A stretch of 64,000 nucleotides of DNA from Betaproteobacteria bacterium HGW-Betaproteobacteria-7 (GTDB lineage: Bacteria > Pseudomonadota > Gammaproteobacteria > Burkholderiales > Rhodocyclaceae). The notes beneath the pieces are model-generated. The model did not search any database and was not told where the DNA came from. It was given only the letters and a program-made list of their open reading frames with translations. Shown piece after piece: positions 1 to 9,500 of the stretch. Each line of letters opens with the position of its first letter. Within the stretch, counting starts at the first letter, position 1. Position numbers and translations under genes: made by a program. The DNA lies in the NCBI GenBank assembly GCA_002840765.1, contig PHCE01000003.1:124001-188000 (forward strand), in the 5' to 3' direction.

Positions 1-1582
1 GCACCATGTCCGACTTTTGCACCGTGCGCGTGCCGGAGACGGCGACCAGCGGCTTGCTGAGGCCGAGCGCGGCGACCGCCGGGTTGTTCAGCGCCGCCTG
101 CGAGACGAAAGTCACCGAGGTCTTCAGCGCCTTGCCGAAGCTGCCGAACATCGGCCGGTAATGCACCGGCTGCGGCGTCGGGATCGAGGCGTTGGGGTCG
201 CCCATGGCGGCGGCGGCGATCATGCCGCCTTTCAGGATCAGGCTCGGCTTGACGCCGAAGAAGGCCGGCTTCCACAGCACCAGATCGGCCAACTTGCCGG
301 CTTCGATGGAGCCGACGGTATGAGCGATGCCGTGCGTGATGGCCGGATTGATCGTGTATTTGGCGATGTAGCGCTTGACGCGGAAATTGTCGTGGCGGGC
401 ATTGTCCTCGGGCAATGTGCCGCGCTGCAGCTTCATCTTGTGCGCCGTTTGCCAGGTGCGGATGATCACCTCGCCGACACGGCCCATGGCCTGCGAGTCG
501 GAACTCATCATCGAGAAGGCGCCGAGGTCATGCAGGATGTCCTCGGCGGCGATCGTTTCGCGGCGGATGCGCGACTCGGCGAAGGCGACGTCCTCGGCGA
601 TACTCGGGTCGAGGTGGTGGCAGACCATCAGCATGTCGAGGTGCTCGTCGATGGTGTTCACCGTGAACGGCATCGTCGGGTTGGTCGAGGAGGGCAGCAC
701 GTTGCTCTGGCTGGCCGCCTTGATGATGTCCGGGGCGTGGCCGCCGCCGGCGCCTTCGGTGTGGAAGGTGTGGATGGTGCGGCCCTTGAAGGCGGCCAGC
801 GTCGTTTCGACGAAACCGGATTCATTGAGCGTGTCGGTGTGGATGGCAACCTGCACGTCCATCTGGTCGGCGACGCTCAGGCAGCAGTCGATGGCCGCCG
901 GCGTCGTACCCCAGTCCTCGTGCAGTTTCAGGCCGATGGCCCCCGCCTCGATCTGTTCGACCAAGGCGTCCGGCAGGCTGGCATTGCCTTTGCCGAAAAA
1001 GCCGAGGTTCATCGGGAAGGCGTCGGCGGCTTCCAGCATGCGGTGGATGTGCCACGGTCCCGGTGTGCAGGTCGTGGCATAGGTGCCGGTCGCCGGGCCG
1101 GTGCCGCCGCCGAGCATGGTGGTGACGCCGGAGTAGAGTGCCTCGTCGATCTGCTGCGGGCAGATGAAATGGATGTGGCTGTCGATGCCGCCGGCGGTGA
1201 CGATCATGCCTTCGCCGGCGATGACCTCGGTACCGGGGCCGATGACGATGGTCACGCCGGGCTGGATGTCCGGATTGCCGGCCTTGCCGATGGCGGCGAT
1301 ACGACCGTCCTTGAGGCCGATGTCGGCCTTGATGATGCCGGTCACGGCGTCGACGATCAGCGCATTGGTGATCACCGTGTCGGCGGTCTCGGCCGAGACG
1401 CGCTGGCTCTGCCCCATGCCGTCGCGGATGACCTTGCCGCCGCCGAACTTCACTTCCTCGCCGTAGATCGTGTAGTCCTGTTCGACTTCGATGATCAGCT
1501 CCGTATCGGCGAGCCGGGCACGGTCGCCGACGGTCGGGCCGAACATTTCGGCATAGGCCTGACGGGTGATTTTATTGGCCAT
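1..1582 (-). CDS. ureC: Urease subunit alpha UreC (C-terminus beyond the window)
   Basis: Catalytic subunit of nickel urease, which hydrolyses urea to ammonia and carbamate in the cytoplasm. The 527 codons seen start [20 protein letters not shown], typical of UreC. Family signatures are present: GLKLHEDWG with the carbamylated nickel-bridging lysine, [15 protein letters not shown], and MVCHHLD with the active-site histidine. The family is about 570 residues, so some 40 C-terminal residues lie off the left edge. The start ATG overlaps the ureB stop by one base (TGATG), so the two are translationally coupled. The accessory genes ureE, ureF and ureG are not in the window and may follow to the left. 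Identification is secure. Confidence 0.97.
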   Translation of the reverse strand, partial: MANKITRQAYAEMFGPTVGDRARLADTELIIEVEQDYTIYGEEVKFGGGKVIRDGMGQSQRVSAETADTVITNALIVDAVTGIIKADIGLKDGRIAAIGKAGNPDIQPGVTIVIGPGTEVIAGEGMIVTAGGIDSHIHFICPQQIDEALYSGVTTMLGGGTGPATGTYATTCTPGPWHIHRMLEAADAFPMNLGFFGKGNASLPDALVEQIEAGAIGLKLHEDWGTTPAAIDCCLSVADQMDVQVAIHTDTLNESGFVETTLAAFKGRTIHTFHTEGAGGGHAPDIIKAASQSNVLPSSTNPTMPFTVNTIDEHLDMLMVCHHLDPSIAEDVAFAESRIRRETIAAEDILHDLGAFSMMSSDSQAMGRVGEVIIRTWQTAHKMKLQRGTLPEDNARHDNFRVKRYIAKYTINPAITHGIAHTVGSIEAGKLADLVLWKPAFFGVKPSLILKGGMIAAAAMGDPNASIPTPQPVHYRPMFGSFGKALKTSVTFVSQAALNNPAVAALGLSKPLVAVSGTRTVQKSDMV

Positions 1583-1887
1583 CAGAGCGCTCCTTGAATG
1601 AGGCCGCGGAAGCCGTAAACCTTGCGCTCGCCGGCCAATGCGACCAGTTGCACGGTACGTGTCTGGCCCGGCTCGAAGCGCACGGCCGTGCCGGCGGCGA
1701 TGTCGAGGCGAAAGCCGCGGGCGGCGTCACGGTCGAAGCTCAAACCGGCGTTGGTTTCATGGAAGTGGTAATGCGAGCCGACCTGGACCGGTCGGTCGCC
1801 GGTATTGGCCACCACCAGCGTGATCGTCGGCCGGCCGGCGTTGAGTTCGAGTTCGCCGGGTTCGGCGAGGAGTTCTCCGGGGATCAT
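1582..1887 (-). CDS. ureB: Urease subunit beta UreB
   Basis: Structural beta subunit of the UreABC urease. The 101 residues begin MIPGELL and contain the family signature [10 protein letters not shown], followed by the [21 protein letters not shown] segment. Length matches the usual 100-106 residues. It lies between ureA, nine bases upstream, and ureC, with which it shares one base. The order ureA-ureB-ureC is the standard bacterial arrangement with three separate subunits. Nothing unusual is seen. Confidence 0.97.
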   Translation of the reverse strand: MIPGELLAEPGELELNAGRPTITLVVANTGDRPVQVGSHYHFHETNAGLSFDRDAARGFRLDIAAGTAVRFEPGQTRTVQLVALAGERKVYGFRGLIQGAL

Positions 1888-1896
1888 GTCAGCGCC

Positions 1897-2199
1897 TCAA
1901 ATGATGGGGTTATGCACGGTGACCAGCTTGGTGCCGTCCGGGAAGGTGGCCTCGACCTGGATTTCCGGGATCAGTTCGGCGATCCCGTCCATCACGTCAG
2001 TACGCGTCAGCACCTGGGTGCCTTCGTGCATCAGTTCGGCAACGGTCCGCCCATCGCGGGCGCCTTCCATGATGGCGCAGGTGATCAGCGCCACGGCCTC
2101 CGGGTAATTCAGCTTCAGGCCCCTGGCCTTGCGCCGTTCGGCGAGCAGGCCGGCGGTGAAGATCAGCAGCTTGTCCTTTTCTCGGGGTGTCAGTTCCAT
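1897..2199 (-). CDS. ureA: Urease subunit gamma UreA
   Basis: Smallest structural subunit of urease, 100 residues, starting [14 protein letters not shown] and ending TVHNPII, both diagnostic. The segment [21 protein letters not shown] is also typical of the family. A longer in-frame opening to 2331 exists, but its extra 44 residues are not family-like, and the start at 2199 has a GAGGAA ribosome site just upstream. ureD, which usually lies directly in front of ureA, is instead 6.4 kb upstream on the same strand. Confidence 0.97.
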   Translation of the reverse strand: MELTPREKDKLLIFTAGLLAERRKARGLKLNYPEAVALITCAIMEGARDGRTVAELMHEGTQVLTRTDVMDGIAELIPEIQVEATFPDGTKLVTVHNPII

Positions 2200-2453
2200 G
2201 AAAAATTCCTCGGCTATTCCAGATTCTGGCGGGGCAGGGTGATGAAGCGACAATGCGTGGGCGCGATGATGCACTACTGCGGCGACAGGAACCATACGCA
2301 AGAGCGCGTACGGGGCAAACGGGCCGGCCACCCTTGATCGCAGTTGCCATGCCAGCCGAGTTTCTTGCCGCGTTTTGCCGAGCCGGCGTTCCGTCGCGAA
2401 GCGGTCGGCCGCGCTATAGTGGCGGCCCGCACCGCGCTTTTTGAGCCTTCGCC

Positions 2454-2672
2454 ATGTTCGCCATACTCATCGCAGTTGTCCTTCTTCTCGCTGGTGTGGC
2501 GGCTATCTACCTGCTCGTCAAGCGGATGAGCGAAGAAGGTGTCGACATGGCGGCACCGGGCAGCTGCAAACGTGGCCGCTGCGGCGTGCCGGCCCGTCCG
2601 CCGGTCGAAGAAGCACAGGCGGCGCCGGAAATCGCCGAAGATGCCGCCGAGGCGGAAAAACCGAAGTTCTGA
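2454..2672 (+). CDS. Small single-pass membrane protein with a CxxxxC motif
   Basis: A 72-residue predicted protein, not recognised as a named family. Residues 2-22 form one hydrophobic helix ([20 protein letters not shown]). Then comes a short soluble tail with CKRGRC and an acidic, alanine-rich C-terminus. A TATAGT hexamer at 2415-2420 could be a -10 element. The codon use fits a real gene. The two cysteines suggest metal or disulfide chemistry, but that is only inference. It is divergent from ureA and stands alone. Confidence 0.55.
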   Translation: MFAILIAVVLLLAGVAAIYLLVKRMSEEGVDMAAPGSCKRGRCGVPARPPVEEAQAAPEIAEDAAEAEKPKF

Positions 2673-3078
2673 AGGCTGCCGGCAGGTTGAATTCCTGCGC
2701 CGGTATCCTCCCACGGCAGGATAGCCGGGAAATTCCGTAGTGCCGGCCGCCCCGTTGTAGCCGCTATTCGGAATTACCGTACCGAGATCGTGGTCAATTT
2801 TCTCGACAAGCTTCGTCTCGAAGCCAAGTTCGACGACTTCTCGGTCATCGTCGGTTAGTGGGGCGAGGAGTAATCGAGGCAGGGCAGGGAATACAGTTCG
2901 TCTTCCTGCCGCTGGTGCTAGCTCAAATGAGTGACTGGTGTCGCGCAGGTTGCCGCCGTTGCGGCGGCGACTCTCCCGGCCGGTCACCTATTTCGCTGGC
3001 GACTAAGTGCTTCGAGCCCTTAACCAGAGCGGATATTCATCAATACGAAAGACGGACACAGTCCCGCACTTAAGACGA
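2673..3078. other. Intergenic stretch with a possible coding remnant
   Basis: No intact gene is convincing here. On the plus strand, the frame ending in the TAG at 2856-2858 reads as plausible protein over its last 30 or so codons (NYRTEIVVNFLDKLRLEAKF), with third-position GC like that of real genes. It has no credible start, so it may be the tail of a decayed gene. I do not recognise its family. Confidence 0.3.
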
Positions 3079-3110
3079 CTGACGTTTCCCGGATTGCCGA
3101 GAAACGTCAG
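3079..3110 (-). terminator. Hairpin downstream of rsgA
   Basis: CTGACGTTTC at 3079-3088 pairs perfectly with GAAACGTCAG at 3101-3110 around a 12-base loop, 27 bases beyond the rsgA stop. There is no clear U tract, so a rho-independent terminator is only a possibility. It could also protect the mRNA 3' end. Confidence 0.45.
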
Positions 3111-3136
3111 GTCGACTCGTGGGCAAGGCTAGTGCC

Positions 3137-4291
3137 CTAATAGTCCTTCCGCTTCCCCTTGGCTTTGGTGACGGAGCGCACCAGCTTTCCAAACGCCCGG
3201 TCTTTCTTGCGCTTTTCAAGACGTGACATGTCGTGAAACGCTGATTCATTCTTGAGCTTCAGGTAGTTATAAAAATGCGCCGGATCGAGTTCGCCCTGCG
3301 TGATGGCGCTCTGAATGGCGCAACCCGGCTCGCTGGTGTGCGTGCAGTTGGCGAAGCGACAGTTCGTTGAATGCACCTGGATATCGGCAAAACTGTCGTC
3401 GATTCCTTCGCTGACGCCGAGCATCCCTAATTCGCGCATACCGGGCATGTCGATTAGCAGCCCGCCGTGCTCAAGCACAATCAGTTGACGCCGGGTGGTT
3501 GTATGCCTGCCTTCTCCCGAGTGGCTGACTGCACCTGTTGCCAGGTCGGAGTCGCCAACCAGACGATTGACAAGCGTCGTCTTGCCGACGCCGGATGATC
3601 CAAGCAGGCAGTAGGTTTTGCCAGGCTGGATCAGCTCGCGGAGCTGCTCAACGCCCATTCCGCTGATATTGCTCAACGTGATTATTTTGGCGCCGATGCC
3701 GGCATTGCGAATCTGCGAGACCAATTGCTCCAATACTGCCGGGCTGATGAGATCAGTCTTGGTTAGCAGTACGACAGGCTCGATATGCCCTTCGTTGGTC
3801 ATCACGAGATAGCGCTCGAGTCTGCGCACATTGAAATCAAAGTGACAGGACTGAACAATGAAGGCTACATCGATATTGGCGGCGATCATCTGGAATTCGA
3901 CATCGTCGCCGGGCCTTTTCCGTCTCAGAAACGACTGTCGCGGCAGCACATCAAGGATGCTCGCGTGCGTGCCCGAGTCGTGATACTTCACGCGGACCCA
4001 GTCGCCGACGCAGGGCATATCTGCGGGGGATTGGCTGGCGTAGACGGCTCGGCCCGTCAGCTTCGCGGGCACTTCACGTTCCGCGTGCCTGATGAGGTAT
4101 TGGTCGCGGTCAACCGCAGTCACCCTGGCGATTGACTCGCCAGGATCACAAGACTTGACAGGCGGGATAACCCCCGCCCGGGGGTCACCTGCGACAGACG
4201 CAGTGTGCCCAGATTCATCGGATACATTGGAAGTGCGGTCACTATTGGCAAGCGCGTGAACAAGCGGTTGCTTCGGCTTGGATATGGTCAT
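3137..4291 (-). CDS. rsgA: Ribosome biogenesis GTPase RsgA (YjeQ)
   Basis: Circularly permuted GTPase that acts late in 30S subunit maturation. The permuted order is visible: G4 TKTD at about residues 177-180, then G1 GSSGVGKT at 231-238, then G3 DMPG at 281-284. An OB-fold region precedes the GTPase domain. A zinc knuckle (C311, C316, H318, C324) follows, and the C-terminus is very basic. I chose the ATG at 4291, giving 384 residues; a longer frame to 4438 adds residues that are not family-like. The N-terminal 50 residues are variable and low in similarity. A monocistronic layout is likely. Confidence 0.93.
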   Translation of the reverse strand: MTISKPKQPLVHALANSDRTSNVSDESGHTASVAGDPRAGVIPPVKSCDPGESIARVTAVDRDQYLIRHAEREVPAKLTGRAVYASQSPADMPCVGDWVRVKYHDSGTHASILDVLPRQSFLRRKRPGDDVEFQMIAANIDVAFIVQSCHFDFNVRRLERYLVMTNEGHIEPVVLLTKTDLISPAVLEQLVSQIRNAGIGAKIITLSNISGMGVEQLRELIQPGKTYCLLGSSGVGKTTLVNRLVGDSDLATGAVSHSGEGRHTTTRRQLIVLEHGGLLIDMPGMRELGMLGVSEGIDDSFADIQVHSTNCRFANCTHTSEPGCAIQSAITQGELDPAHFYNYLKLKNESAFHDMSRLEKRKKDRAFGKLVRSVTKAKGKRKDY

Positions 4292-4372
4292 GTTGGAAAT
4301 CCATTTGCAGTAATCTAAACGAACAGAAACAGCAAACCACCTGCAGGTAGCTTGCCAAATGTTTATGATCGC

Positions 4373-4412
4373 GATAACCGGAACACCCCGCTGGTGCGGG
4401 GATCGGGTTATC
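4373..4412. repeat. Nested inverted repeat in the rsgA leader
   Basis: GATAACC (4373-4379) pairs with GGTTATC (4406-4412). Inside it, CCCCGC (4386-4391) pairs with GCGGGG (4396-4401) around TGGT. The structure lies 80 bases upstream of the rsgA start, at the border with the IS66 remnant. The inner part resembles a type I-E CRISPR repeat, but only one copy is present. It could be a leader hairpin or a scar of the insertion. Confidence 0.5.
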
Positions 4413-4515
4413 GGATTACTGCAATCTCCAACATCCAAACCTCGATAAGTTAAGCGCGCCGAATGTGGCTGCGCGAGGCGATATTAGCCACGGGGAGAAC
4501 GAAAATCAAGAAACC

Positions 4516-4857
4516 CGAAATCGGAGCCCGGACGAACGGCGACGAATACGGCAGGAACAGGCCAAGCCGATTCTCGATGAGTTCCATGACTGGCGGACCC
4601 TGGAGCGATTGCTGGCGCCGAATGGATCATCCACCGCCAAAGCGATTGATTACAGCCTCAAACGCTGGACGGCGCTTGCCCATTACGTCGACGATGGTCA
4701 AGTACCGATCGACAACAGCTGGATCGAGAACCGCATCCGGCCCATCGCCAGGGGCCGGAAGAACTGGCTATTCGCCGCCGGTAGCCTGCGCGCCGGAAAA
4801 AGGGCCGCCGCCATCATGAGCCTGACCTACTCGAAACGCATTGTTTCGCAGTTTTAG
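4516..4857 (+). pseudogene. IS66-family transposase remnant (C-terminal part)
   Basis: About 110 residues match the C-terminal part of IS66 TnpC transposases: DERRRIRQEQAKPILDEFHDW, KAIDYSLKRW, VPIDNSWIENRIRPIARGRK and GKRAAAIMSL. The N-terminal two thirds are absent. The reading also departs from the family after AAAIMSL, so both ends are lost. The full protein is around 500 residues, so this fragment cannot be active. It ends four bases into the convergent merR gene and marks an old insertion in the block that separates ureA from ureD. Confidence 0.85.
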
Positions 4858-5420
4858 TTAGCCGTCGACCACTGCCTGATCGCAGCGATCTCGCCTGGCA
4901 CTAGTCCGAGGGAGCGCAGGAAGATTGCATGTTCTTCCGGACTATCTGCCTCAAAGCTCTTGTGCCACTGTCGCATGTCCTTCTCGTCGAAGCCTGCTCG
5001 GGCTAACAGGGCAACCCAAGCTGCCTTCCCTTGGCAGGACTGTCGGGTGCGGAATTCCGGTGTTGCCAGAAGCAGCGCCAGCATTTTCTGTTGTTCCCTG
5101 AGGAGCTCCACCTCACGGGAGAGAGACAGCAGGCGATTCTCGAGCAGCGCGGCCGGCTCGCTTTCTGGGTCTTCTTCACGGGGCCTCCGGGAGGCCAGTA
5201 GCGCGCCGATCGCGGGAAGGGAAAGGCCAGCTTCGCGGTAACGCCGGATGGCATGCAGGCGCTCAATCTCGGCTTCTCCATATAAGCGATAGCCGGCTGG
5301 GCTGCGTCCAGCCGGCATCAGCAATCCGAGCGCCTCGTAGTGGAGCAACGAAGCTCGCGCCAAGCCGCAGGTGCGAGCGACCTGGCCGAGGGTCAGCTTG
5401 CGTTGCATTGCCGGAGTCAT
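4854..5420 (-). CDS. MerR-family transcriptional regulator
   Basis: A 188-residue regulator. The N-terminus KLTLGQVARTCGLARASLLHYEALGLL is a MerR winged helix-turn-helix (residues 8-75). It is followed by a long helix rich in Leu and Glu (VELLREQQKMLALLL, about 110-130) that would form the antiparallel dimer coiled coil. The C-terminal effector region has one cysteine (RQSCQGK), not a metal-site pattern. Its start overlaps the stop of the upstream small gene by four bases, so the two form one operon, probably autoregulated from the MerR-type promoter at 5864-5894. The ligand is unknown. Confidence 0.85.
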   Translation of the reverse strand: MTPAMQRKLTLGQVARTCGLARASLLHYEALGLLMPAGRSPAGYRLYGEAEIERLHAIRRYREAGLSLPAIGALLASRRPREEDPESEPAALLENRLLSLSREVELLREQQKMLALLLATPEFRTRQSCQGKAAWVALLARAGFDEKDMRQWHKSFEADSPEEHAIFLRSLGLVPGEIAAIRQWSTAN

Positions 5421-5833
5421 GTGGGTAGCGGCATCCGGTCCGGCGCGACAAAGCGTTCACGCGCCTCGGAGGAGGCCAATTGCTCGTTCGAATAATGCCT
5501 TGCCAACAGGCTGCGAGCATCGTCCATCAGTGGGCTGTTAGCAACTATGAAACCCTCCCACGATAGCTCCGGTGAGGCGGCTCCGCCATGGAACATCAGG
5601 CGCACCAGCGCTTCGGAAATGGTCCGATGATATTTCCCCGGCACACCGAGATGCCCGGCCAACCGGGCGATTCCGTCACACGTGCGGTCTACGGCCACAT
5701 CCAGGGAATGGCTGCGCAATAGTAGCCAAGCCACACGTACGTGGCCGTAATGGTCGAATCCGGCGGGCGGCATGGTGCAGTCGAGAAAAGCGGCGAGGAA
5801 TTCGTCGTCAGACATTACTTTGGGATCCGTCAT
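5417..5833 (-). CDS. Conserved protein of unknown function paired with merR
   Basis: A 138-residue soluble protein with no signal peptide or membrane helix. Recognisable stretches are DDEFLAAFLDCTMPPAGFDHYGHVRVAWLLL near the N-terminus and KYHRTISEALVRLMFHGG in the middle. The histidines (FDHYGH, KYH) could bind a ligand or metal, but I cannot name a fold. The ATG at 5833 has AAGGAG seven bases upstream. It is the first gene of the operon with the MerR regulator, so it is either the regulated enzyme or a co-sensor. Confidence 0.65.
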   Translation of the reverse strand: MTDPKVMSDDEFLAAFLDCTMPPAGFDHYGHVRVAWLLLRSHSLDVAVDRTCDGIARLAGHLGVPGKYHRTISEALVRLMFHGGAASPELSWEGFIVANSPLMDDARSLLARHYSNEQLASSEARERFVAPDRMPLPT

Positions 5834-5863
5834 GGTAACTCCTTCATGGAAATGGAAGTCGCC

Positions 5864-5894
5864 AGCATGAAGGTGACTATAACCGTCAGGTCAA
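5864..5894 (-). promoter_or_regulatory. MerR-type promoter with a 19 bp spacer
   Basis: On the minus strand TTGACC (5894-5889) is separated from CATGCT (5869-5864) by 19 bases. This is the stretched spacing typical of promoters activated by MerR proteins. A short dyad TGAC-N7-GTCA lies in the spacer. The transcript would begin about 25 bases upstream of the small gene that precedes merR. The match is by eye. Confidence 0.55.
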
Positions 5895-6075
5895 GCGCCT
5901 TCCACGCTTTGGAGAGCGGTACCGGCGGCTTAGGGGCGGGAGTACTTGTTCGCCACCGGCGAAAGCGAACATTGAGGTCGCAGAACCGTTGAACGTCAGG
6001 TCAGTTGCCTATAACGGATAGATTGGCACCACGTGGCGTATGGCCGCTTGGCCGACATCCCGCCGGTTGCAGCGG

Positions 6076-6528
6076 TCAAACCGCCGACGTCTCCCGATCA
6101 ATCGGAAACACCCGGTCATAGAGCAGATTGAACACAAACGCGTAAGCGACGTAGGCGAGCGCCAGGCCGATGTCCGCGATCAAGGCTGCCAGCCACCCCA
6201 TGCCGGTCCAGTAGATTATGATCGGCAGGCTGATGAGCAGCAGGCCGCCTTCGAAGCCGACGGCATGGGCGGCGCGCAGCAGTAGCGGCCGATGGTCGGC
6301 GGGGCGGCCGGTGAAGCGGCCTTCGATCCAGTCGAAGGCGGTGTTGTAGAGGGCGTTCCACAGCCCGGCGACGGCGGCGATGATCGCCAGCAGGCCGAGC
6401 GAATCGGCGAGCGGCACGCCGCTGAGCCAGACGAAGGGCGGGGTGATCAGCAGCAGGCCGCCGACTTCGAACAGCGCCACCTGCCGGATGCGGTCCGGCA
6501 GGCTCCTCAGCTTCGGGCGCTGGCTCAT
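6076..6528 (-). CDS. PACE-family multidrug/biocide efflux protein
   Basis: Inner-membrane efflux protein of the proteobacterial antimicrobial compound efflux family (AceI-like, known for chlorhexidine and related biocides). It has two tandem bacterial transmembrane pair domains: DRIRQVALFEVGGLLLITPPF begins the first, and HAVGFEGGLLLISLPIIIYW the second. Four hydrophobic segments give the usual length of about 150 residues. FE in each repeat corresponds to the conserved glutamate region of the family. The start at 6528 leaves a 17-base gap after uraA. A longer form from 6567 would overlap uraA by 23 bases and cannot be excluded. Confidence 0.82.
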   Translation of the reverse strand: MSQRPKLRSLPDRIRQVALFEVGGLLLITPPFVWLSGVPLADSLGLLAIIAAVAGLWNALYNTAFDWIEGRFTGRPADHRPLLLRAAHAVGFEGGLLLISLPIIIYWTGMGWLAALIADIGLALAYVAYAFVFNLLYDRVFPIDRETSAV

Positions 6529-6544
6529 CGACGGCGGGCGCGGC

Positions 6545-7819
6545 TCAGGAGCGGCCGGCGCTGCCATCCGGCAGGCTGCCCGTCGGCGTCTCGTGTGCTG
6601 CCGGCTCGTTCGGCAGCAGCAGGTTGAGCAGCACGGCGAGCACGCCGCACAGGCTGATGCCCTGCAGCGAGAAACTGCCGATGGTGACGCCGAGCCCGCC
6701 GATGCCGGTGACCAGCGTCACCGAGACGATGCACAGGTTGCGCGCACTGGACAGGTTGACCCGGGCGTCGAGCAGGGTCTTCAGGCCGATGCCGGCGATC
6801 GAGCCGAAGAGCAGCACCATGATGCCGCCCATCACTGGCAGCGGGATGGTCTGGAGCAGGGCGCCGAACTTGCCGACGAAGGCCATCAGGATGGCGAAGC
6901 ACGCCGCCCAGGTCATCACCGCCGGGTTGTAGTTCTTGGTCAGCATCACGGCGCCGGTGACTTCGCCGTAAGTGGTCACCGGCGGGCCGCCGAACAGGCC
7001 GACGACATTGACCGCCAGCCCGTCACCGAGCAGGGTGCGATGCAGGCCGGGGCTTTCGGTGTAGTCCTTGCCGGCCACCGAGCCGATGGCGAGGATGCCG
7101 CCGACGTGCTCGACGATGGGCGCGATGGCCACCGGGATCATGAACAGGATGGCGGCCAGGTTGAATTCCGGCGTGCCGAATTGCGGCAGGGCGATCCAGG
7201 CGGCTTCCTGAACCTTGGTGAAATCGACGATGCCGACGAACAGCGACACCACGTAGCCGACGGCGACGCCGACCAGGATCGGCACCAGCTTCAACAAGCC
7301 GCGGGCGCGGATGGCGGTCAGCATCGTCGCCAGCAGCGCAATGGCGGCGATGGCGATGGCCGTTTCGTAGGGCACGACCTGGGCATCGCCGGCCTTGCCG
7401 GTGGCCATGCCGACGGCGACCTGCGCCAGGCCGAGGCCGATGACCATGACCACCGGGCCGATCACCACCGGCGGCAGCAGCTTGTGGATCAGCCCGACGC
7501 CGCGCCATTTGACCAGCGCTGCGGCGACGTAATAGAAGAAGCTGGCAGCGGCCAGCGCACCGAGCGTAGCGTTCATGCCCCAGGTCTGTACCGAGTAGAT
7601 CACCGGAGCGATGAAGGCGAAGCTGGAGCCGAGGTAGATCGGTACCTGGCGTTTGGTGCAGATCTGAAAGATCAGCGTGCCGACGCCGGCACCGAGTAGC
7701 GCCAGGCTGGGGTTGAGGCCGGTCAGCAGCGGCACCAGCACGGTGGCGCCGAAGGCGACGAAAAGGATTTGCGCGCCGGATAGGGCGGTGCGCCAGACGG
7801 GGTCTTGCGTAGCGTTCAT
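6545..7819 (-). CDS. uraA: Uracil permease UraA (NCS2 family)
   Basis: Inner-membrane nucleobase:proton symporter of 424 residues with about 14 hydrophobic segments. Family stretches are visible: [19 protein letters not shown] at the N-terminus, [12 protein letters not shown], and [13 protein letters not shown], which carries the substrate-site Glu/His. [15 protein letters not shown] with the second conserved glutamate follows. Its start shares four bases with the upp stop (ATGA), so uptake and salvage of uracil are coupled. It could accept xanthine, but the upp linkage favours uracil. Confidence 0.93.
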   Translation of the reverse strand: MNATQDPVWRTALSGAQILFVAFGATVLVPLLTGLNPSLALLGAGVGTLIFQICTKRQVPIYLGSSFAFIAPVIYSVQTWGMNATLGALAAASFFYYVAAALVKWRGVGLIHKLLPPVVIGPVVMVIGLGLAQVAVGMATGKAGDAQVVPYETAIAIAAIALLATMLTAIRARGLLKLVPILVGVAVGYVVSLFVGIVDFTKVQEAAWIALPQFGTPEFNLAAILFMIPVAIAPIVEHVGGILAIGSVAGKDYTESPGLHRTLLGDGLAVNVVGLFGGPPVTTYGEVTGAVMLTKNYNPAVMTWAACFAILMAFVGKFGALLQTIPLPVMGGIMVLLFGSIAGIGLKTLLDARVNLSSARNLCIVSVTLVTGIGGLGVTIGSFSLQGISLCGVLAVLLNLLLPNEPAAHETPTGSLPDGSAGRS

Positions 7820-8448
7820 GCTTCCTTGGTTCCGAAAATTTTGTCGCCGGCATCGCCGAGGCCGGGAATGATGTAGCCGAGTTCGTTGAGGTGGCTGTCC
7901 ACGGCGGCGGTGTAAATCTCGACCTCCGGATGGGCCGCCGTCAGCGCCGCGATGCCTTCCGGCGCGGCGACCAGCACCAGTGCCTTGATGTGCTTGCAGC
8001 CCTTGCGTTTGAGCATGTCCACGGTGGCGATCAGCGAGCCGCCAGTGGCCAGCATCGGGTCGATGATCATCGCCAGGCGTTCCTCCAACTGGCCGACGAA
8101 GCGCTCGAAATAAGGTTCGGGCATCAGCGTCTGGTGGTTGCGGGCAATGCCGACGACGCTGACCTTGGCATTGGGAATCAGGTCGAGCACGCCGTCGAGC
8201 ATGCCGATGCCGGCGCGCAGGATCGGCACCACGGTGACTTTCTTGCCCTTGATCTGGTCGATCTCGACTGGCCCAGCCCAGCCTTCGATGGTCACCTTCT
8301 CCAGTTCGAAATCGGCGCAGGCCTCATAGGTCAACAGGCGCGCCAGTTCGGCGGCCAGTTCGCGGAACTTCTTGGTGCTGATGTCACCTTCGCGCATCAG
8401 GCCGATTTTGTGTTTGACCAGGGGGTGGCGGACTTCAATTACCGGCAT
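7816..8448 (-). CDS. upp: Uracil phosphoribosyltransferase Upp
   Basis: Cytoplasmic salvage enzyme that joins uracil to PRPP to form UMP. The 210 residues begin [19 protein letters not shown], the standard start. They hold the PRPP-binding loop [18 protein letters not shown] and the uracil-binding C-terminal segment [16 protein letters not shown]. Length is that of E. coli Upp. It is the promoter-proximal gene of the upp-uraA pair. About 125 bases upstream separate it from ureD, with an A-rich run before the start codon. Confidence 0.97.
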   Translation of the reverse strand: MPVIEVRHPLVKHKIGLMREGDISTKKFRELAAELARLLTYEACADFELEKVTIEGWAGPVEIDQIKGKKVTVVPILRAGIGMLDGVLDLIPNAKVSVVGIARNHQTLMPEPYFERFVGQLEERLAMIIDPMLATGGSLIATVDMLKRKGCKHIKALVLVAAPEGIAALTAAHPEVEIYTAAVDSHLNELGYIIPGLGDAGDKIFGTKEA

Positions 8449-8575
8449 GGCAGCCTCGTTAGCATTTTAAAAAAGGGGGAAGGGTAACCGATCAGGACAG
8501 CACCAGACGAACCGGCGGCACGATGGCGAGTTCGTCGCAGTCGTCACCCGGGCCTTGCCGGCAACGCGAAAGTGC

Positions 8576-9439
8576 TCACGTATTCCAGATGCGGGGAATG
8601 ACGGCGGGACGGTTACAGCAGGCCGGGCGCATGCTTTTCCACAGCTCGATGAACCACAGCCGGGCGGCTTCGCTGTTGTTGCCGAGATAGCGGGCCACCA
8701 GCAGGCCGGGCAGGGCGGTCAAGGCGTGCCCGGCGCCGTCGGCTGGCGCGATGGCACGACAGGCTTCGAGCAGGGCGGTGGCCTGCTGCGGCAGTTCGGG
8801 AAAGCTGCACAGTAGCGTGCCGCATACTGTCGCCCCGGCCCAGGCGGCCGGGCTGTGCAGCAGGGGGTCGTCGCCGTCAAAGCCGCCGCGCTCGATCCAC
8901 AGCGGCTGGCCGGCGCGGTCGATGCGGTAGAACAGGTCGAAGCGGCCGTTGGTGAAACGCTCGCCGGCGGCGGCACGGCCCAGGCACAGGATGTCCCAGC
9001 CGATGAAGCGGCTGTCGGCGGCCAGCACCACGCGGGTTTCCATGCGTGCCCGGGCGCCGGCGAAAACGATGGTCTCCTGCGGCAGCCATTCCAGCACGGC
9101 GCCATCGCCGACGGTGAAATCGAGGTGCTGCGACGCCTCGGCGCCGGCCGAGCGATACCACTTGCCGGCACCCGGCGTGGTGATCTGGGCATGCGCCCCG
9201 GCATCGAGCGTGGCGGCGATGCGCAACTGGTCGCCGCCGGCGATGCCGGAAGGCGGATGCAGCAGGATGGTCTGGCAGACCGCCGCGCCTTCCGGGTACA
9301 GGGCCTTCTGTACGCGCAGCGGGCCGCTATGGCGGTTCTCGCGCAGCAGTGTGCCGTCGCCGCGGCGGGCGAAGCCGAGCTGCAGCCTGGCGGGCCAAGT
9401 CGGGGTGGGGGGCGGCGTCAGCGGAAGGCGCGAAGTCAT
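8576..9439 (-). CDS. ureD: Urease accessory protein UreD (UreH)
   Basis: Chaperone that binds apo-urease with UreF and UreG for nickel insertion. The 287 residues carry family blocks: RRGDGTLLRENRHSGPLRVQ, LHPPSGIAGGDQL, TPGAGKWYRS and LEWLPQETIVF. The C-terminal segment ARLWFIELWKSMRP is also typical. It usually stands directly before ureA; here six other genes and an IS66 remnant lie between them, so a separate promoter is needed for ureABC. The identification is firm. Confidence 0.95.
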   Translation of the reverse strand: MTSRLPLTPPPTPTWPARLQLGFARRGDGTLLRENRHSGPLRVQKALYPEGAAVCQTILLHPPSGIAGGDQLRIAATLDAGAHAQITTPGAGKWYRSAGAEASQHLDFTVGDGAVLEWLPQETIVFAGARARMETRVVLAADSRFIGWDILCLGRAAAGERFTNGRFDLFYRIDRAGQPLWIERGGFDGDDPLLHSPAAWAGATVCGTLLCSFPELPQQATALLEACRAIAPADGAGHALTALPGLLVARYLGNNSEAARLWFIELWKSMRPACCNRPAVIPRIWNT

Positions 9440-9500
9440 GCGCCGGATTATCGGCGAAGGCCGGAGGGCAGGGAATACGCAGGAATGCGCAGCGACCGCT

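Noticed and set aside
17..1597. A long plus-strand frame opposite ureC
   Set aside because: The minus strand carries ureC with all catalytic motifs.
2274..2987. A 237-residue minus-strand gene
   Set aside because: The product is rich in Arg, has no family features and overlaps the more plausible small membrane protein gene on the other strand.
4373..4412. A CRISPR repeat or start of an array
   Set aside because: Only one copy exists; no spacer or second repeat lies on either side and no cas gene is in the window.
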